The notes: a model not told the origin generated them from the sequence alone. A stretch of 64,000 nucleotides of DNA from Bacillota bacterium (GCA_003242675.1 QGVE01000002.1:1-64000), one strand, 5' to 3'; shown: positions 46,560 through 57,875, counted from the stretch's first letter. A program made the numbers and translations.

Positions 46560-47607
46560 GCTGGTATCGCGGGCGTCGAGCCGCTGGATGGAGGGAACCG
46601 GGCCGCACTCCGACGTGGTGCTCTCCTCCCGCATCCGGCTGGCCCGGAACCTGGACAACCTGCCCTTCCCGCAGCGCATGACGGAGGCCGACACCGAGCG
46701 GCTGCTCAAGGCCGCGGAGGCCGGCGTGCGGGAGATCAACCTGGTCGGGTTCCCCTCCCGGGTGGAGCTGTACCGGCTGGCCGACACCACGCCGCTGGAC
46801 CGGCAGATCCTGGTGGAGAAGCACCTGATCAGCCCGCAGCAGTCCAAGGAGGTCATGGCCAAGGCCGTCGCCATCTCCGAAGACGAGTCCATCTCCATCA
46901 TGGTGAACGAGGAGGACCACCTGCGCATCCAGGTGCTCGCCTCCGGGCTGCAGCTGCAGGAGGCCTGGCGCATCGCGTCGCAGGTGGACGACGCCCTGGA
47001 GCAGCGACTCCAGTTCGCGTTCGACGAGCAGCTGGGGTACCTCACCGCCTGCCCGACGAACGTGGGCACGGGGCTCCGGGCCTCGGTGATGGTGCACCTG
47101 CCCGCCCTGGTGCTGACGCAGCAGGCGGGGCGGCTCTTCCACAACCTCTCCCAGCTCGGGCTGGTGGTGAGGGGCCTGTACGGCGAGGGCACGGAGGCGG
47201 CCGGGCAGATCTTCCAGATCTCCAACCAGACCTCCCTGGGGAAGTCGGAGGAGGAGATCGTCTCCAACCTCGAGGCCGTCGCCCGGACCGTGATCGACGC
47301 GGAGGAGCAGGCCCGCCGGCATCTCCACCGCGAAATGCGGATGCAGATCGAGGACCGGGTGGCCCGGGCCTACGGCATCCTCACCCACGCGCGGATGATC
47401 AGCTCGGAGGAGGCGATGCGGCTCCTCTCGGACGTGCGGCTGGGCATCGCCCTGGGCGTCGTGCCGAAGATCGACTACCGCATCCTGAACGAGCTGCTCG
47501 TCGCGATGCAGCCGGCGTTCCTGCAGCGCCAGGCCGGGCGGGACCTGACCCCGGCGGAGCGGGACGTGCGGCGGGCGGCGCTCATCCGGGCCCGCCTTGC
47601 CGCCTGA
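46537..47607 (+). CDS. mcsB: Protein arginine kinase McsB
   Basis: A 356-aa phosphagen-kinase-like enzyme that phosphorylates arginine in proteins, marking them for ClpC. Motifs: SSRIRLARNLDNLPFP near residue 30, SIMVNEEDHLRIQ, CPTNVGTGLRASV with the active-site Cys172, and RGLYGEGTEA. GTG start at 46537 within the mcsA coding end; a GTG at 46546 is also possible. Length and order are as in other Firmicutes. Confidence 0.95.
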   Translation: MAAVGWNELVSRASSRWMEGTGPHSDVVLSSRIRLARNLDNLPFPQRMTEADTERLLKAAEAGVREINLVGFPSRVELYRLADTTPLDRQILVEKHLISPQQSKEVMAKAVAISEDESISIMVNEEDHLRIQVLASGLQLQEAWRIASQVDDALEQRLQFAFDEQLGYLTACPTNVGTGLRASVMVHLPALVLTQQAGRLFHNLSQLGLVVRGLYGEGTEAAGQIFQISNQTSLGKSEEEIVSNLEAVARTVIDAEEQARRHLHREMRMQIEDRVARAYGILTHARMISSEEAMRLLSDVRLGIALGVVPKIDYRILNELLVAMQPAFLQRQAGRDLTPAERDVRRAALIRARLAA

Positions 47608-47723
47608 GCCGCCGGCCGTATCGCCCGGGCTTGGGATGAGGACCCAAACGGAAAGGTTCCGGCGAGGGCGATGCCTCGCCACGGGTTCCGGCATAAACCA
47701 GAAGGATAGGGGGTAGGACGCGC

Positions 47724-50225
<2,502 letters not shown>

Positions 50226-50233
50226 GGCTGTGG

Positions 50234-50275
50234 CGCCGGCCACCGCTTCCGGGGTGGCCGGCACCGCATTTTGTT
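50234..50275 (+). terminator. Terminator of the clp operon
   Basis: GCCGGCCACC, loop, GGTGGCCGGC, then ACCGCATTTTGTTGG. It ends the ctsR-clpC operon and marks the left border of the selenium-associated cassette. Confidence 0.75.
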
Positions 50276-50348
50276 GGTTGTGAAGGGATTTTGTATTCGG
50301 CATCCAAATTTCCTGGTAAACACTCTTCTTTAGGGAGGCGTGTGAGTT

Positions 50349-51479
50349 GTGTCTGCGTTGAATCGCCTGTGGTCGGGGAGGTGGGGCGTGACCCTCACCG
50401 GCATCGTCGTTGGGATTCTGGCCCCTGTTCTGGTGAAGCTGGGCAACCCCGGCAACATGGGGGTGTGTGTCGCCTGCTTCACCCGCGACATCGCAGGCGC
50501 GCTCGGGCTGCACCGGGCGGCTGCGGTGCAGTACATCCGACCGGAGATCATCGGACTGGTGCTGGGCGCGGCGATCGCCGCCGTGCTGAGCGGCGAGTGG
50601 CGCGCCCGCGGCGGCTCGGCGCCCCTGGTGCGGTACCTCATGGGCGTCATCGCCGGGATCGCTGCCCTGGTGTTCCTCGGCTGTCCGTGGCGCGCGCTCT
50701 TGCGCATCGGCGGCGGCGACTGGAACGCCGTCGTCGGCCTCCTCGGCTTCGCCGCCGGCATCTGGGCGTCCACCTTCTTCCTGCGCCGCGGCTACAGCCT
50801 GGGCAAGAGCCGGCCGATGGCCCCGGTCACCGGCTGGATCATGCCGGCGGCGATGTTGGGCCTGCTGGTGCTCCTGCTCACGGCGCCGCGGCTGGGCCGG
50901 GACGCGGACGGCAACCCGGTCGGGCCGATCTTCTTCAGCGCCAGCGGCCCGGGCTCGCAGCACGCCGCCTGGTGGATCTCGCTCCTGGCTGCCCTGGTGA
51001 TCGGCTTCCTGGGGCAGCGGAGCCGCTTCTGCACGGTGGGGGCGTTCCGAAACCTGTTCATGCTGCGTGACACCAAGCTCTTCACGGGCGTCGTCGCCCT
51101 GATCCTGAGCGCCATGGCGACGAACCTCGCGCTCGGCCAGTTCCATCCCGGCTTCGCGAACCAGCCGATCGCCCATACGGACGGGCTCTGGAACTTCCTG
51201 TCCATGCTGCTCTCCGGCCTCGCCTTCGCCCTCGGGGGCGGCTGCCCCGGCCGGCAGCTCTTCCTCGCCGGCGAGGGCGACACCGACGCGGCGGTCTTCT
51301 TCTTCGGCCTGCTGACCGGCACGGCCGTGGCGCACAACTTCAACCTGGCCAGCTCGTCCGCGGGGGTCTCGCCCTACGGGCCGGCGGCGGTCATCCTCGG
51401 ACTGATCATCGTCGTCGTCCTCGGCTTCACGATGCGGGATGTGGAGGCCGGGCAGGACCGGTCCCGGTCGGCGGCATGA
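50349..51479 (+). CDS. yedE: YedE-family putative selenium transporter
   Basis: 376 aa with about ten membrane helices. The conserved Cys sites of the YedE/YeeE group are visible: GVCVACFTRD near the N-terminus, FLGCPWR, RSRFCTVGAFRN and GGGCPGRQLF. Members linked to selenium metabolism (YedE) are encoded beside DUF3343 and class V aminotransferase genes, as here. Transport of a selenium or sulfur species is inferred. GTG start at 50349 after GGGAGG; the stop overlaps the next start by four bases (ATGA). Confidence 0.88.
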   Translation: MSALNRLWSGRWGVTLTGIVVGILAPVLVKLGNPGNMGVCVACFTRDIAGALGLHRAAAVQYIRPEIIGLVLGAAIAAVLSGEWRARGGSAPLVRYLMGVIAGIAALVFLGCPWRALLRIGGGDWNAVVGLLGFAAGIWASTFFLRRGYSLGKSRPMAPVTGWIMPAAMLGLLVLLLTAPRLGRDADGNPVGPIFFSASGPGSQHAAWWISLLAALVIGFLGQRSRFCTVGAFRNLFMLRDTKLFTGVVALILSAMATNLALGQFHPGFANQPIAHTDGLWNFLSMLLSGLAFALGGGCPGRQLFLAGEGDTDAAVFFFGLLTGTAVAHNFNLASSSAGVSPYGPAAVILGLIIVVVLGFTMRDVEAGQDRSRSAA

Positions 51480-52645
51480 AGACCGAGCTCATCTACCTGG
51501 ACAACGCGGCCACCTCGTGGCCCAAGCCGGCGGCCGTGGCGCGGGCGATGGCCGAGTGCCTGGAGAAGGAGGCCGGCAACCCCGGCCGCTCCGGGCACCG
51601 GCTGTCGCTCGCCGCCAGCCGGCGGGTCTGGGCGGTGCGCCAGGCGGTGGCCGAGCTCTTCGGGGCTCCCGACCCCCTGCGGGTGATCTTCACCCCCAAC
51701 GCCACCTTCGCCATCAACCTGGCCCTGGGCGGCCTGCTCTCCCCGGGCGACCGGGTGGTCTGCACGGGCATGGAGCACAACGCGGTGATCCGCCCCCTCC
51801 GGGAGCTGGAGGAGCTGGGCATCGAGGTGGCGATCGCCCCCTGCGACCCCGACGGCCGGCTGGACCTGGAGGCGCTGCAGCGGGCGGTTGAGGCCGCCCC
51901 GACCCGGCTGGTCGTGCTCAACCACGCCAGCAACGTCACCGGCACGCTCTGCCCGGTGAAGGAGGCCGCCGCGATCGCCCGCCGCGCCGGCGCGCTGGTG
52001 CTGGTGGACGCGGCGCAGACCGCCGGCACCGTGCCCATCGACATGGTGGCCCTGGGCATCGACCTCCTGGCCTTCACCGGCCACAAGGGGCTTCTGGGCC
52101 CCACCGGAACCGGGGGGCTCATCCTCGGCGAGCGGGTGAACGCGGCGGAGATGAAGCCGCTGGTGCGCGGGGGCACCGGCTCCCGCTCGGCCCTGGAGCG
52201 GCAGCCGCCGGACCTGCCGGACCGGTTCGAGGCCGGCACCGTCAACCTCGTCGGCATCGCCGGGCTCGGGGCCGGGCTGCAGGCGCTCGCCGACCTGGGA
52301 GGCCCGGAGGAGGTCGGCCGCCGGGAGCGGGAGCTGGCCCGGCAGCTCTGGGAGGGGCTGTCGCAGATCCCCGGGGTGCGGCTCTACGGCCCGTCCGACT
52401 TTGCAGAGCGGGTCGGGGTCGTCTCGTTCACCGTCGAGGGGCGCTCCGTCTCGGAGGTGGGCGGGCGGCTGGACGAGGAGTTCGGCATCCTCACGCGCGT
52501 GGGCCTCCACTGCGCGCCGCTCGCCCACCGGACGATCGGCACGTTCCCCCAGGGGACGGTGCGGATGTCGCCCGGGCCGTTCAACACGCCCGAGCAGATC
52601 GAGCGGGCGGTCGGGGCCGTGCGGCGCATCGCCGAAGGGGCGTGA
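51476..52645 (+). CDS. Class V aminotransferase, cysteine desulfurase-like
   Basis: A 389-aa PLP enzyme of the class V family. Motifs: YLDNAATSWPKP at the N-terminus, GNPGRSGHRLS, THAT-like FTPNATFAINLAL, HASNVTG, VDAAQTAGTVPID, and the PLP Lys in FTGHKGLLGPTGTGGL. Relatives in this arrangement belong to the cysteine desulfurase family associated with selenium-dependent molybdenum hydroxylase gene sets; release of Se or S from (seleno)cysteine is plausible. ATG overlaps the yedE stop by four bases, so the genes are coupled. Confidence 0.9.
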   Translation: MKTELIYLDNAATSWPKPAAVARAMAECLEKEAGNPGRSGHRLSLAASRRVWAVRQAVAELFGAPDPLRVIFTPNATFAINLALGGLLSPGDRVVCTGMEHNAVIRPLRELEELGIEVAIAPCDPDGRLDLEALQRAVEAAPTRLVVLNHASNVTGTLCPVKEAAAIARRAGALVLVDAAQTAGTVPIDMVALGIDLLAFTGHKGLLGPTGTGGLILGERVNAAEMKPLVRGGTGSRSALERQPPDLPDRFEAGTVNLVGIAGLGAGLQALADLGGPEEVGRRERELARQLWEGLSQIPGVRLYGPSDFAERVGVVSFTVEGRSVSEVGGRLDEEFGILTRVGLHCAPLAHRTIGTFPQGTVRMSPGPFNTPEQIERAVGAVRRIAEGA

Positions 52646-52649
52646 CGGG

Positions 52650-52868
52650 ATGGAATACGGCGTCGCACTCTTTCCCACCATCTCGATGGCCCTGAAGGCC
52701 GAGCAGCGGCTGAAGGCGGCGGGGCTCGCCGTAAAGCTCATCCCAACCCCCCGGCACCTCTCCAGCGACTGCGGCTTCGCCCTGCGCTTCGCCTGGGCGG
52801 ACCGGGAGCGGGTGGAGGAGCTCCTGGCAGCGGGCGGGGGGGAGACGGCCGGGCTGCACCGGCTGTGA
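52650..52868 (+). CDS. DUF3343 protein
   Basis: A 72-aa protein of the DUF3343 group (YGVALFPTISMALKAEQRLK, then SSDCGFALRF). The single Cys in DCG is typical. Short proteins of this kind occur with YedE and selenium-related aminotransferases, and the domain is also fused to YedF-like proteins. ATG start, four bases after the aminotransferase stop, so it is part of the same operon. The next feature is an independent promoter and T-box. Confidence 0.85.
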   Translation: MEYGVALFPTISMALKAEQRLKAAGLAVKLIPTPRHLSSDCGFALRFAWADRERVEELLAAGGGETAGLHRL

Positions 52869-52914
52869 ACAGCGGCCAGTCCGGGTCCGTTTTCGGACAA
52901 GTGAGAGTTTCATC

Positions 52915-52944
52915 TTGACGGCTCCGCTTGCCGCCGACTAGAAT
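52915..52944 (+). promoter_or_regulatory. Promoter of the aro T-box transcript
   Basis: TTGACG (52915-52920), an 18-bp spacer and TAGAAT (52939-52944). Confidence 0.75.
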
Positions 52945-52950
52945 AAACTG

Positions 52951-53256
52951 CAATACGGAACAGCGATGAACGAGGAAAGTAGGCGGACGGAAGGCCATTC
53001 AGGGAGGCGGCGTCATAGACTGGAAGCGCCGCTATGGCGGTCCCCGCTGAAGTTCCCTCCGGAGCTGCCAGCTGAACGGCCGCAGGCCCTGCGGCCCAGT
53101 AGGCCCGGCCGGGTGTCCCGCCGTTACCCGGGAGCGGTGTCGAGGAGGCCGGTTTCCTCCGCACCGTCGATCGAGCGGGCCGCCGGAAGCGGCGGCTCAG
53201 AAGGGTGGTACCACGGGAGCGGCGCTCTCGTCCCTTACCGGGACGGGGGCTTTTTC
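52951..53256 (+). ncRNA. T-box riboswitch, probably Phe specific
   Basis: A leader of about 300 bases before DAHP synthase. Stem I begins with GATGAACGAGGAAAGTAG, a usual T-box opening. The specifier segment reads TGAAG-TTC-CCTCCGGAGC, giving a Phe (UUC) codon. The T-box core AGGGTGGTACCACGG lies at 53202-53216, followed by a terminator hairpin and TTTTTC at 53224-53256. Uncharged tRNA-Phe would stabilise the antiterminator and switch on aromatic amino acid synthesis. Confidence 0.9.
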
Positions 53257-53281
53257 ATTCGGGCAAAGGAGGCGGATGAGC

Positions 53282-54346
53282 ATGGTCGAAGGTCTGACTG
53301 CGGAGACAAGGGGAGCGCTGGCCGGTCGGTTTGCAGGCCTGCGGCTGGGCTCAGGCCGCCCTGTGGTCATCGCGGGACCGTGCAGCGTGGAGAGCGAGGA
53401 GCAGATCGTCGCCGCCGCCCGGGCGGTGAAGGCCGCGGGGGCGACGGCCCTGCGGGGAGGCGCGTTCAAGCCCCGCACGTCGCCCCGGTCCTTCCAGGGG
53501 CTGGGCGAGGAAGGGCTGCGCCTCCTGGCCATCGCCCGCGCGGAGACGGGCCTGCCGGTCGTGACCGAGGTCATGGACACCGCGCACATCGACCTGGTGG
53601 CGGAGTACGCGGATGTGCTGCAGGTGGGGTCCCGCAACATGCAGAACTTCGCCCTGCTGAAGCAGGTCGGCCGGGCCGGCAAGCCGGTGCTGCTGAAGCG
53701 GGGGCTCAGCGCCACCCTCGAGGAGTGGCTGTCGGCGGCGGAGTATATCCTGGAGTCCGGCAACGACCAGGTGATCCTCTGCGAGCGGGGGATCCGCACG
53801 TTCGAGACTGCCACCCGCAACACCCTGGACCTGAGCACGGCCATCCTGGCCAAGCGGCGCTCGGGACTGCCGGTCATCATCGACCCCAGCCACGCGGCCG
53901 GGCGGAAGGACCTGATCGCGCCGCTCTCCCGGGCGGCCCTGGCCGCGGGCTTCGACGGGCTGATGATCGAGGTGCACCCGGACCCCGAGCGGGCCCTCTC
54001 CGACGCGGGGCAGCAGCTGAACTTCGCGGAGTTCCGCCGGCTGATGGTCGAGCTGGAGCTGCTCCCCGCGGACGCGCTGGATTCGATCGAGGACTGCCGG
54101 GAGGAGATCGACCGGCTGGACGAGCGCATTCTGGAGCTCCTGCAGCGCCGGATGGCGGCGGTGCGCCGGGTGGGGCAGCTGAAAGCCGCCGCGGGGCTGC
54201 CGGTGCGGCAGGAGGAGCGGGAGCTCGCGCTCATTGACCGGCTGGTCGAACGGGCCCGGGGCGAGATCGCCGAGGCGGACGTCCGGGCGATCTGGCAGGC
54301 GATCCTCGCCGCCTCCCGCCGGGAGCAGCAGTCCCTCAAGGCCTGA
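53282..54346 (+). CDS. Bifunctional DAHP synthase / chorismate mutase
   Basis: 354 aa. The N-terminal about 260 residues are a type I-beta DAHP synthase: [68 protein letters not shown]. The C-terminal about 90 residues are an AroQ-type chorismate mutase ([20 protein letters not shown], then [19 protein letters not shown]). The order is DAHP synthase first. The start is ATG 53282, nine bases after AGGAGG; ATG 53276 is too close. It feeds shikimate and phenylalanine/tyrosine pathways, in agreement with the Phe T-box. Confidence 0.94.
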   Translation: MVEGLTAETRGALAGRFAGLRLGSGRPVVIAGPCSVESEEQIVAAARAVKAAGATALRGGAFKPRTSPRSFQGLGEEGLRLLAIARAETGLPVVTEVMDTAHIDLVAEYADVLQVGSRNMQNFALLKQVGRAGKPVLLKRGLSATLEEWLSAAEYILESGNDQVILCERGIRTFETATRNTLDLSTAILAKRRSGLPVIIDPSHAAGRKDLIAPLSRAALAAGFDGLMIEVHPDPERALSDAGQQLNFAEFRRLMVELELLPADALDSIEDCREEIDRLDERILELLQRRMAAVRRVGQLKAAAGLPVRQEERELALIDRLVERARGEIAEADVRAIWQAILAASRREQQSLKA

Positions 54347-54493
54347 TCTCGCCCCCGGGGGCCGTCCACACGGGCCCGCACAGGCGCCCGGCGGACGGCC
54401 CCTGCTGCGCGCCTTGCGGGTCACCCCCTGCAGGAGGCGGCGGCCCCCGCCCCGAAACAAGACCGGACGCAGGACGACGAGGGGGCAGTGACG

Positions 54494-55864
54494 GTGGCGA
54501 AGTCCAGGAGCGCGTTCTTCTGCCAGGAGTGCGGCTACGAGTCGCCGCGGTGGATGGGGCGCTGCCCCGGCTGCGGCGCGTGGAACACCATGGTGGAGGA
54601 GCCGGTGACCCGCCCGGACGGGCCGGGGCCGCTGGCGCCCGACCTCGGCGGGGGCGGGGAGCCGGTCGCGATCGGCGACGTGGCGGCCGACGATGCGGAG
54701 CGGATGGAGACGGGGATGGACGAGCTCGACCGGGTGCTGGGCGGCGGGATCGTGCCCGGCTCCTTCGTGCTCGTGGGCGGCGACCCCGGCATCGGCAAGT
54801 CCACCCTGCTCCTGCAGCTGGCCGCGTGCGTCGCCCGGCGGTACGGCACGGTGCTCTACGTCTCCGGGGAGGAGTCCGCCCGGCAGATCCGGCTCCGGGC
54901 CGACCGGATCGGGACGCTGGAGCCGCGCCTCTTGGTGCTGGCCGAGACGAACCTGGAGGCCATCACCCGCCACGCCGCCCAGGCGGCGCCCCGGCTGCTC
55001 ATCGTCGACTCCATCCAGACGGTCTTCCGGCCGGACCTGCCCTCGGCCCCCGGCTCCGTCAGCCAGGTGCGGGAGTGCGCCGCCCACCTGCTGCGGGTCG
55101 CGAAGGGGCAGAACATCGCGGTGTTCGTCGTGGGCCACGTGACCAAGGAGGGGTCGCTCGCCGGTCCGCGGGTGCTGGAGCACATCGTGGACACCGTGCT
55201 CTACTTCGAGGGGGAGCGGCACGCCAGCTTCCGCGTGCTGCGGGCGGTCAAGAACCGCTTCGGCTCGACCAACGAGATCGGCATCTTCGAGATGCGCGAC
55301 TCCGGCCTGGTGCCGGTGGGCAACGCGTCGCAGCTCTTCCTCGCGGAGCGGCCGCTGGAGGTGGCGGGCTCCGTGGTGCTGCCGGCGATGGAGGGCACCC
55401 GCCCGCTTCTGGTGGAGGTGCAGGCGCTGGTCAGCGCGTCCACCTTCGTGACGCCGCGCCGGACCGCGGAGGGGATCGACCTGAGCCGGCTGCAGCTGAT
55501 CATCGCGGTGCTGGAGAAGCGGGTGGGGCTCTTGCTCGGCAACCACGACGCCTACGTGAAGGTGGCCGGCGGGGTGCGGCTGGCGGAGCCGGCCATCGAC
55601 CTCGCCCTGGCCGTCGCGCTGGCCTCCAGCTTCCGGGACCAGCCCCCCGACCCGCAGACGGCGGTCGTCGGCGAGGTCGGGCTGGCCGGCGAGGTGCGCG
55701 CGGTCTCCCGGATCGAGCCGCGCATCCGCGAGGCGGAGAAGATGGGCTTTACCCGCATGGTATTGCCGAAGGCCAACCTCCGTAGCCTATCCGTAAAGAC
55801 TGCGTTGGAGCTCATCGGGGTGGAGACGGTCATGGAAGGGCTGGAGGCGGCCCTCCGTCGCTGA
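54494..55864 (+). CDS. radA: DNA repair protein RadA
   Basis: 456 aa. A zinc finger (CQECGYESPRWMGRCPGCG) is followed by a RecA-like ATPase with Walker A GDPGIGKST, the KNRFG motif (VKNRFGSTNEIG) and a Lon-protease-like C-terminal domain (KVAGGVRLAEPAIDLALAVA). RadA promotes branch migration in recombination. The GTG at 54494 (MAKSRSAFFCQECG) fits the family start and lies eight bases after GAGGGGG; GTG 54488 is two bases from it. disA follows after 23 bases. Confidence 0.96.
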   Translation: MAKSRSAFFCQECGYESPRWMGRCPGCGAWNTMVEEPVTRPDGPGPLAPDLGGGGEPVAIGDVAADDAERMETGMDELDRVLGGGIVPGSFVLVGGDPGIGKSTLLLQLAACVARRYGTVLYVSGEESARQIRLRADRIGTLEPRLLVLAETNLEAITRHAAQAAPRLLIVDSIQTVFRPDLPSAPGSVSQVRECAAHLLRVAKGQNIAVFVVGHVTKEGSLAGPRVLEHIVDTVLYFEGERHASFRVLRAVKNRFGSTNEIGIFEMRDSGLVPVGNASQLFLAERPLEVAGSVVLPAMEGTRPLLVEVQALVSASTFVTPRRTAEGIDLSRLQLIIAVLEKRVGLLLGNHDAYVKVAGGVRLAEPAIDLALAVALASSFRDQPPDPQTAVVGEVGLAGEVRAVSRIEPRIREAEKMGFTRMVLPKANLRSLSVKTALELIGVETVMEGLEAALRR

Positions 55865-55887
55865 GGCCCGGCCGGGGGGGTGCGGGC

Positions 55888-56943
55888 GTGGAGGAGAGGA
55901 GCGGATTCTGGCAGGTCCTGCAGCAGCTCGCCCCGGGCACGGCCCTGCGGGAGGGGCTGGAGTCGATCCTGCTGGCCCGGACCGGGGCGCTGATCGTGGT
56001 CGGCGACTCCCCCGAGGTGCTCGCGCTCGTGGACGGCGGCTTCCGCCTGGACTGCGAGTTCACGCCGGAGCGGCTTTACGAGCTGGCCAAGCTGGACGGG
56101 GCGATCGTCCTCACCCGGGACGCCCGGCGCATCCTCTATGCCAACGCCATGCTGGTGCCCGACCCGTCGATCCCCACCAGCGAGACCGGCACCCGGCACC
56201 GCACGGCGGAGCGGGTGGCCCGGCAGACGGGCGAGCTGGTGATCTCCATCTCCCAGCGGCGGAACCTGATCACCCTCTACCAGGGCCCGGTGAAGTACAT
56301 CCTGCGGGACTTCGCCGTCGTCCTGACCAAGGCCAACCAGGCCCTGCAGACCCTGGAGAAGTACAAGCTGGTCCGGGACCAGGCGGTGGCCCGCCTTTCG
56401 GCGCTGGAGCTGGACGACATGGTCAGCGCCCTGGACGTGGCCCTGGTGGTGCAGCGCACGGAGATGCTCCTCCGCATCGGCAAGGAGATCGAGCGGTACA
56501 TCGTCGAGCTGGGCACCGAGGGGCGGCTGGTCGCGATGCAGCTGGAGGAGCTGACGGCCGGCGTCGCGGCGGAGGGGCTGCTCATCCTGCGCGACTACGC
56601 CAGCACCGACGACCCCGGGCACGCCGCGGCCCTCCGGCAGCAGATGGCGGAGTGGCCGTACGAGGGGCTGCAGGACCTCGCCGCGATCGCCCGGCTGCTG
56701 GGCGCCGGTTCCCTGGACAGCCCCATGGGGGCCCGTGGCTACCGGATGCTGCGGCGCATCCCCCGGCTGCCGTCCTCCGTCATCGAGAACCTGGTGGCCC
56801 GGTTCGGAACGCTCCAGCGGGTGCTCGGCGCCTCGCTGGAGGAGCTGGACGACGTGGAGGGCATCGGCGAGGTCCGGGCGCGGGCCATCCAGGAGGGGCT
56901 GCGCCGGCTGCGGATGCAGTTTGCGCTGGAGCGGCTGGTGTAG
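55888..56943 (+). CDS. disA: DNA integrity scanning diadenylate cyclase DisA
   Basis: 351 aa, standard length. The N-terminal DAC domain has the DGA motif (KLDGAIVLTRDARR) and the RHRTAE motif (GTRHRTAERVARQTG), needed for c-di-AMP synthesis from ATP. A helical linker and a C-terminal RuvA-like helix-hairpin-helix domain (VARFGTLQRVLGASLEELDD, then VEGIGEVRARAIQEGL) for DNA junction binding follow. GTG start. Coupled to radA as in many Firmicutes. A terminator follows. Confidence 0.97.
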   Translation: MEERSGFWQVLQQLAPGTALREGLESILLARTGALIVVGDSPEVLALVDGGFRLDCEFTPERLYELAKLDGAIVLTRDARRILYANAMLVPDPSIPTSETGTRHRTAERVARQTGELVISISQRRNLITLYQGPVKYILRDFAVVLTKANQALQTLEKYKLVRDQAVARLSALELDDMVSALDVALVVQRTEMLLRIGKEIERYIVELGTEGRLVAMQLEELTAGVAAEGLLILRDYASTDDPGHAAALRQQMAEWPYEGLQDLAAIARLLGAGSLDSPMGARGYRMLRRIPRLPSSVIENLVARFGTLQRVLGASLEELDDVEGIGEVRARAIQEGLRRLRMQFALERLV

Positions 56944-56957
56944 GGGAAACGAAAAAG

Positions 56958-56982
56958 GCCCGAGCCTGGCTCGGGCTTCTTC
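56958..56982. terminator. Bidirectional terminator after disA
   Basis: GCCCGAG, loop CCTGG, CTCGGGC, followed by TTCTTCT on the plus strand and by a CTTTTTC tail on the minus strand. It serves disA and the convergent gene at 56997. Confidence 0.75.
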
Positions 56983-56996
56983 TCGTGTCCGGCGGG

Positions 56997-57395
56997 TCAG
57001 TCGGCGAAGTTGAACAGCCCCAGGGCCGTCAGCTTCTTGTGCTCCTGCAGCATGACGTCGTAGAGGTTGAGGTCCAGCACGTTGCAGAGCGCGGCAAGGT
57101 AGAACAGGTGGTTGCCGATCTCCGCCTCGATCACCTCGCGGCAGTGGTCGCAGAGCTTGCCGGTGATGTGGTCCTTGGCGTGGTCGCGCATCTGCTCCAG
57201 CGTCGCGTCCTCGGGGTAGCGCTGCTTCGCCCCGTGAATCTCGATGCATCCGCAGGAGGTCACCGACTTGGTGAGCGCCCGGTTCACGCGTGCGTTGGAC
57301 TCCTGAAACTTGGCCAGGATGTCCAGCACGCTGCGGTGGCGGATGAGGCACTCGTTCACCGTCTCCTGAAATTGGTCACACAGCAGGTCCTTCAT
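56997..57395 (-). CDS. Conserved uncharacterised protein with Cys pairs
   Basis: 132 aa, soluble, mostly helical. It has a central TSCGCIEIHG segment and a CDHCREVIEAEIG segment, giving two Cys pairs that could bind metal. The C-terminal helix region (EVIEAEIGNHLFYLAALCN) resembles MazG-like all-alpha pyrophosphohydrolases, but that is only a resemblance. I recall close relatives in clostridia without a known function. ATG at 57395 with AGAGGTGAG upstream. It lies convergent to disA and next to a minus-strand tRNA gene. Confidence 0.7.
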   Translation of the reverse strand: MKDLLCDQFQETVNECLIRHRSVLDILAKFQESNARVNRALTKSVTSCGCIEIHGAKQRYPEDATLEQMRDHAKDHITGKLCDHCREVIEAEIGNHLFYLAALCNVLDLNLYDVMLQEHKKLTALGLFNFAD

Positions 57396-57544
57396 CCAAG
57401 ACTCACCTCTCACTCCCGTCCCGGGCCGGGGGACGCCGGGTTATGCGACGCCGGTTGACGGATCCTGGCTGGTTCTATTGTAGCAGAGCCAACCCGAGGG
57501 GACAAACGACGCCCTCTGGAAATCCTTTACAGGTGGCGCCGGCA

Positions 57545-57584
57545 CAAAACGAGAGGGCGGAGGCACTGCCCTCCTCCGCCCTCT
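57545..57584 (-). terminator. Terminator of tRNA-Ala(CGC)
   Basis: On the minus strand AGAGGGCGGAGG, a nine-base loop, CCTCCGCCCTCT, then CGTTTTG. It begins three bases after the tRNA CCA end. Confidence 0.85.
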
Positions 57585-57587
57585 GCC

Positions 57588-57663
57588 TGGTGGAGCTAAG
57601 GGGACTCGAACCCCCGACCTCGTGAGTGCGATTCACGCGCTCTCCCAACTGAGCTATAGCCCC
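57588..57663 (-). tRNA. tRNA-Ala, anticodon CGC
   Basis: 76 nt with encoded CCA. The acceptor GGGGCTA pairs with TAGCTCC, including the G3:U70 alanine determinant. The anticodon arm is CGTGA-ATCGCAC-TCACG (anticodon CGC, reading GCG), and the T-arm is GGGGGTTCGAGTCCCCT. A CGC isoacceptor fits heavy use of GCG codons in this high-GC genome. Confidence 0.95.
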
Positions 57664-57738
57664 GTTGACGCTCCCATTGTACGGCCCCCCCGGGCGGCCG
57701 TCAAGCCGGTCCTGGTTATCAGACGATTCCAGCGAACC

Positions 57739-57768
57739 TTGACATATGCGAAGGCAACATCATATAAT
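57739..57768 (+). promoter_or_regulatory. carD promoter P1
   Basis: Perfect TTGACA (57739-57744), an 18-bp spacer and a perfect TATAAT (57763-57768), the best consensus promoter in the window. Confidence 0.85.
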
Positions 57769-57778
57769 TAAACTTTTC

Positions 57779-57808
57779 TTGACAAAGGTGCGGGGTCTCT
57801 GCTATGCT
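57779..57808 (+). promoter_or_regulatory. carD promoter P2
   Basis: Perfect TTGACA (57779-57784), an 18-bp spacer and TATGCT (57803-57808), 40 bp downstream of P1. Confidence 0.75.
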
Positions 57809-57875
57809 CAGCACTGGAGGAGGGGCCCGCCCGGCCGCTTCGGCCCGGGCCGCCGGAGCAGGTGGGGGTGATCCG

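Noticed and set aside
53197..55546. Long minus-strand frames opposite aro, radA and disA
   Set aside because: They are antisense to genes with complete motif sets and a T-box leader; no ribosome site or domain supports them.
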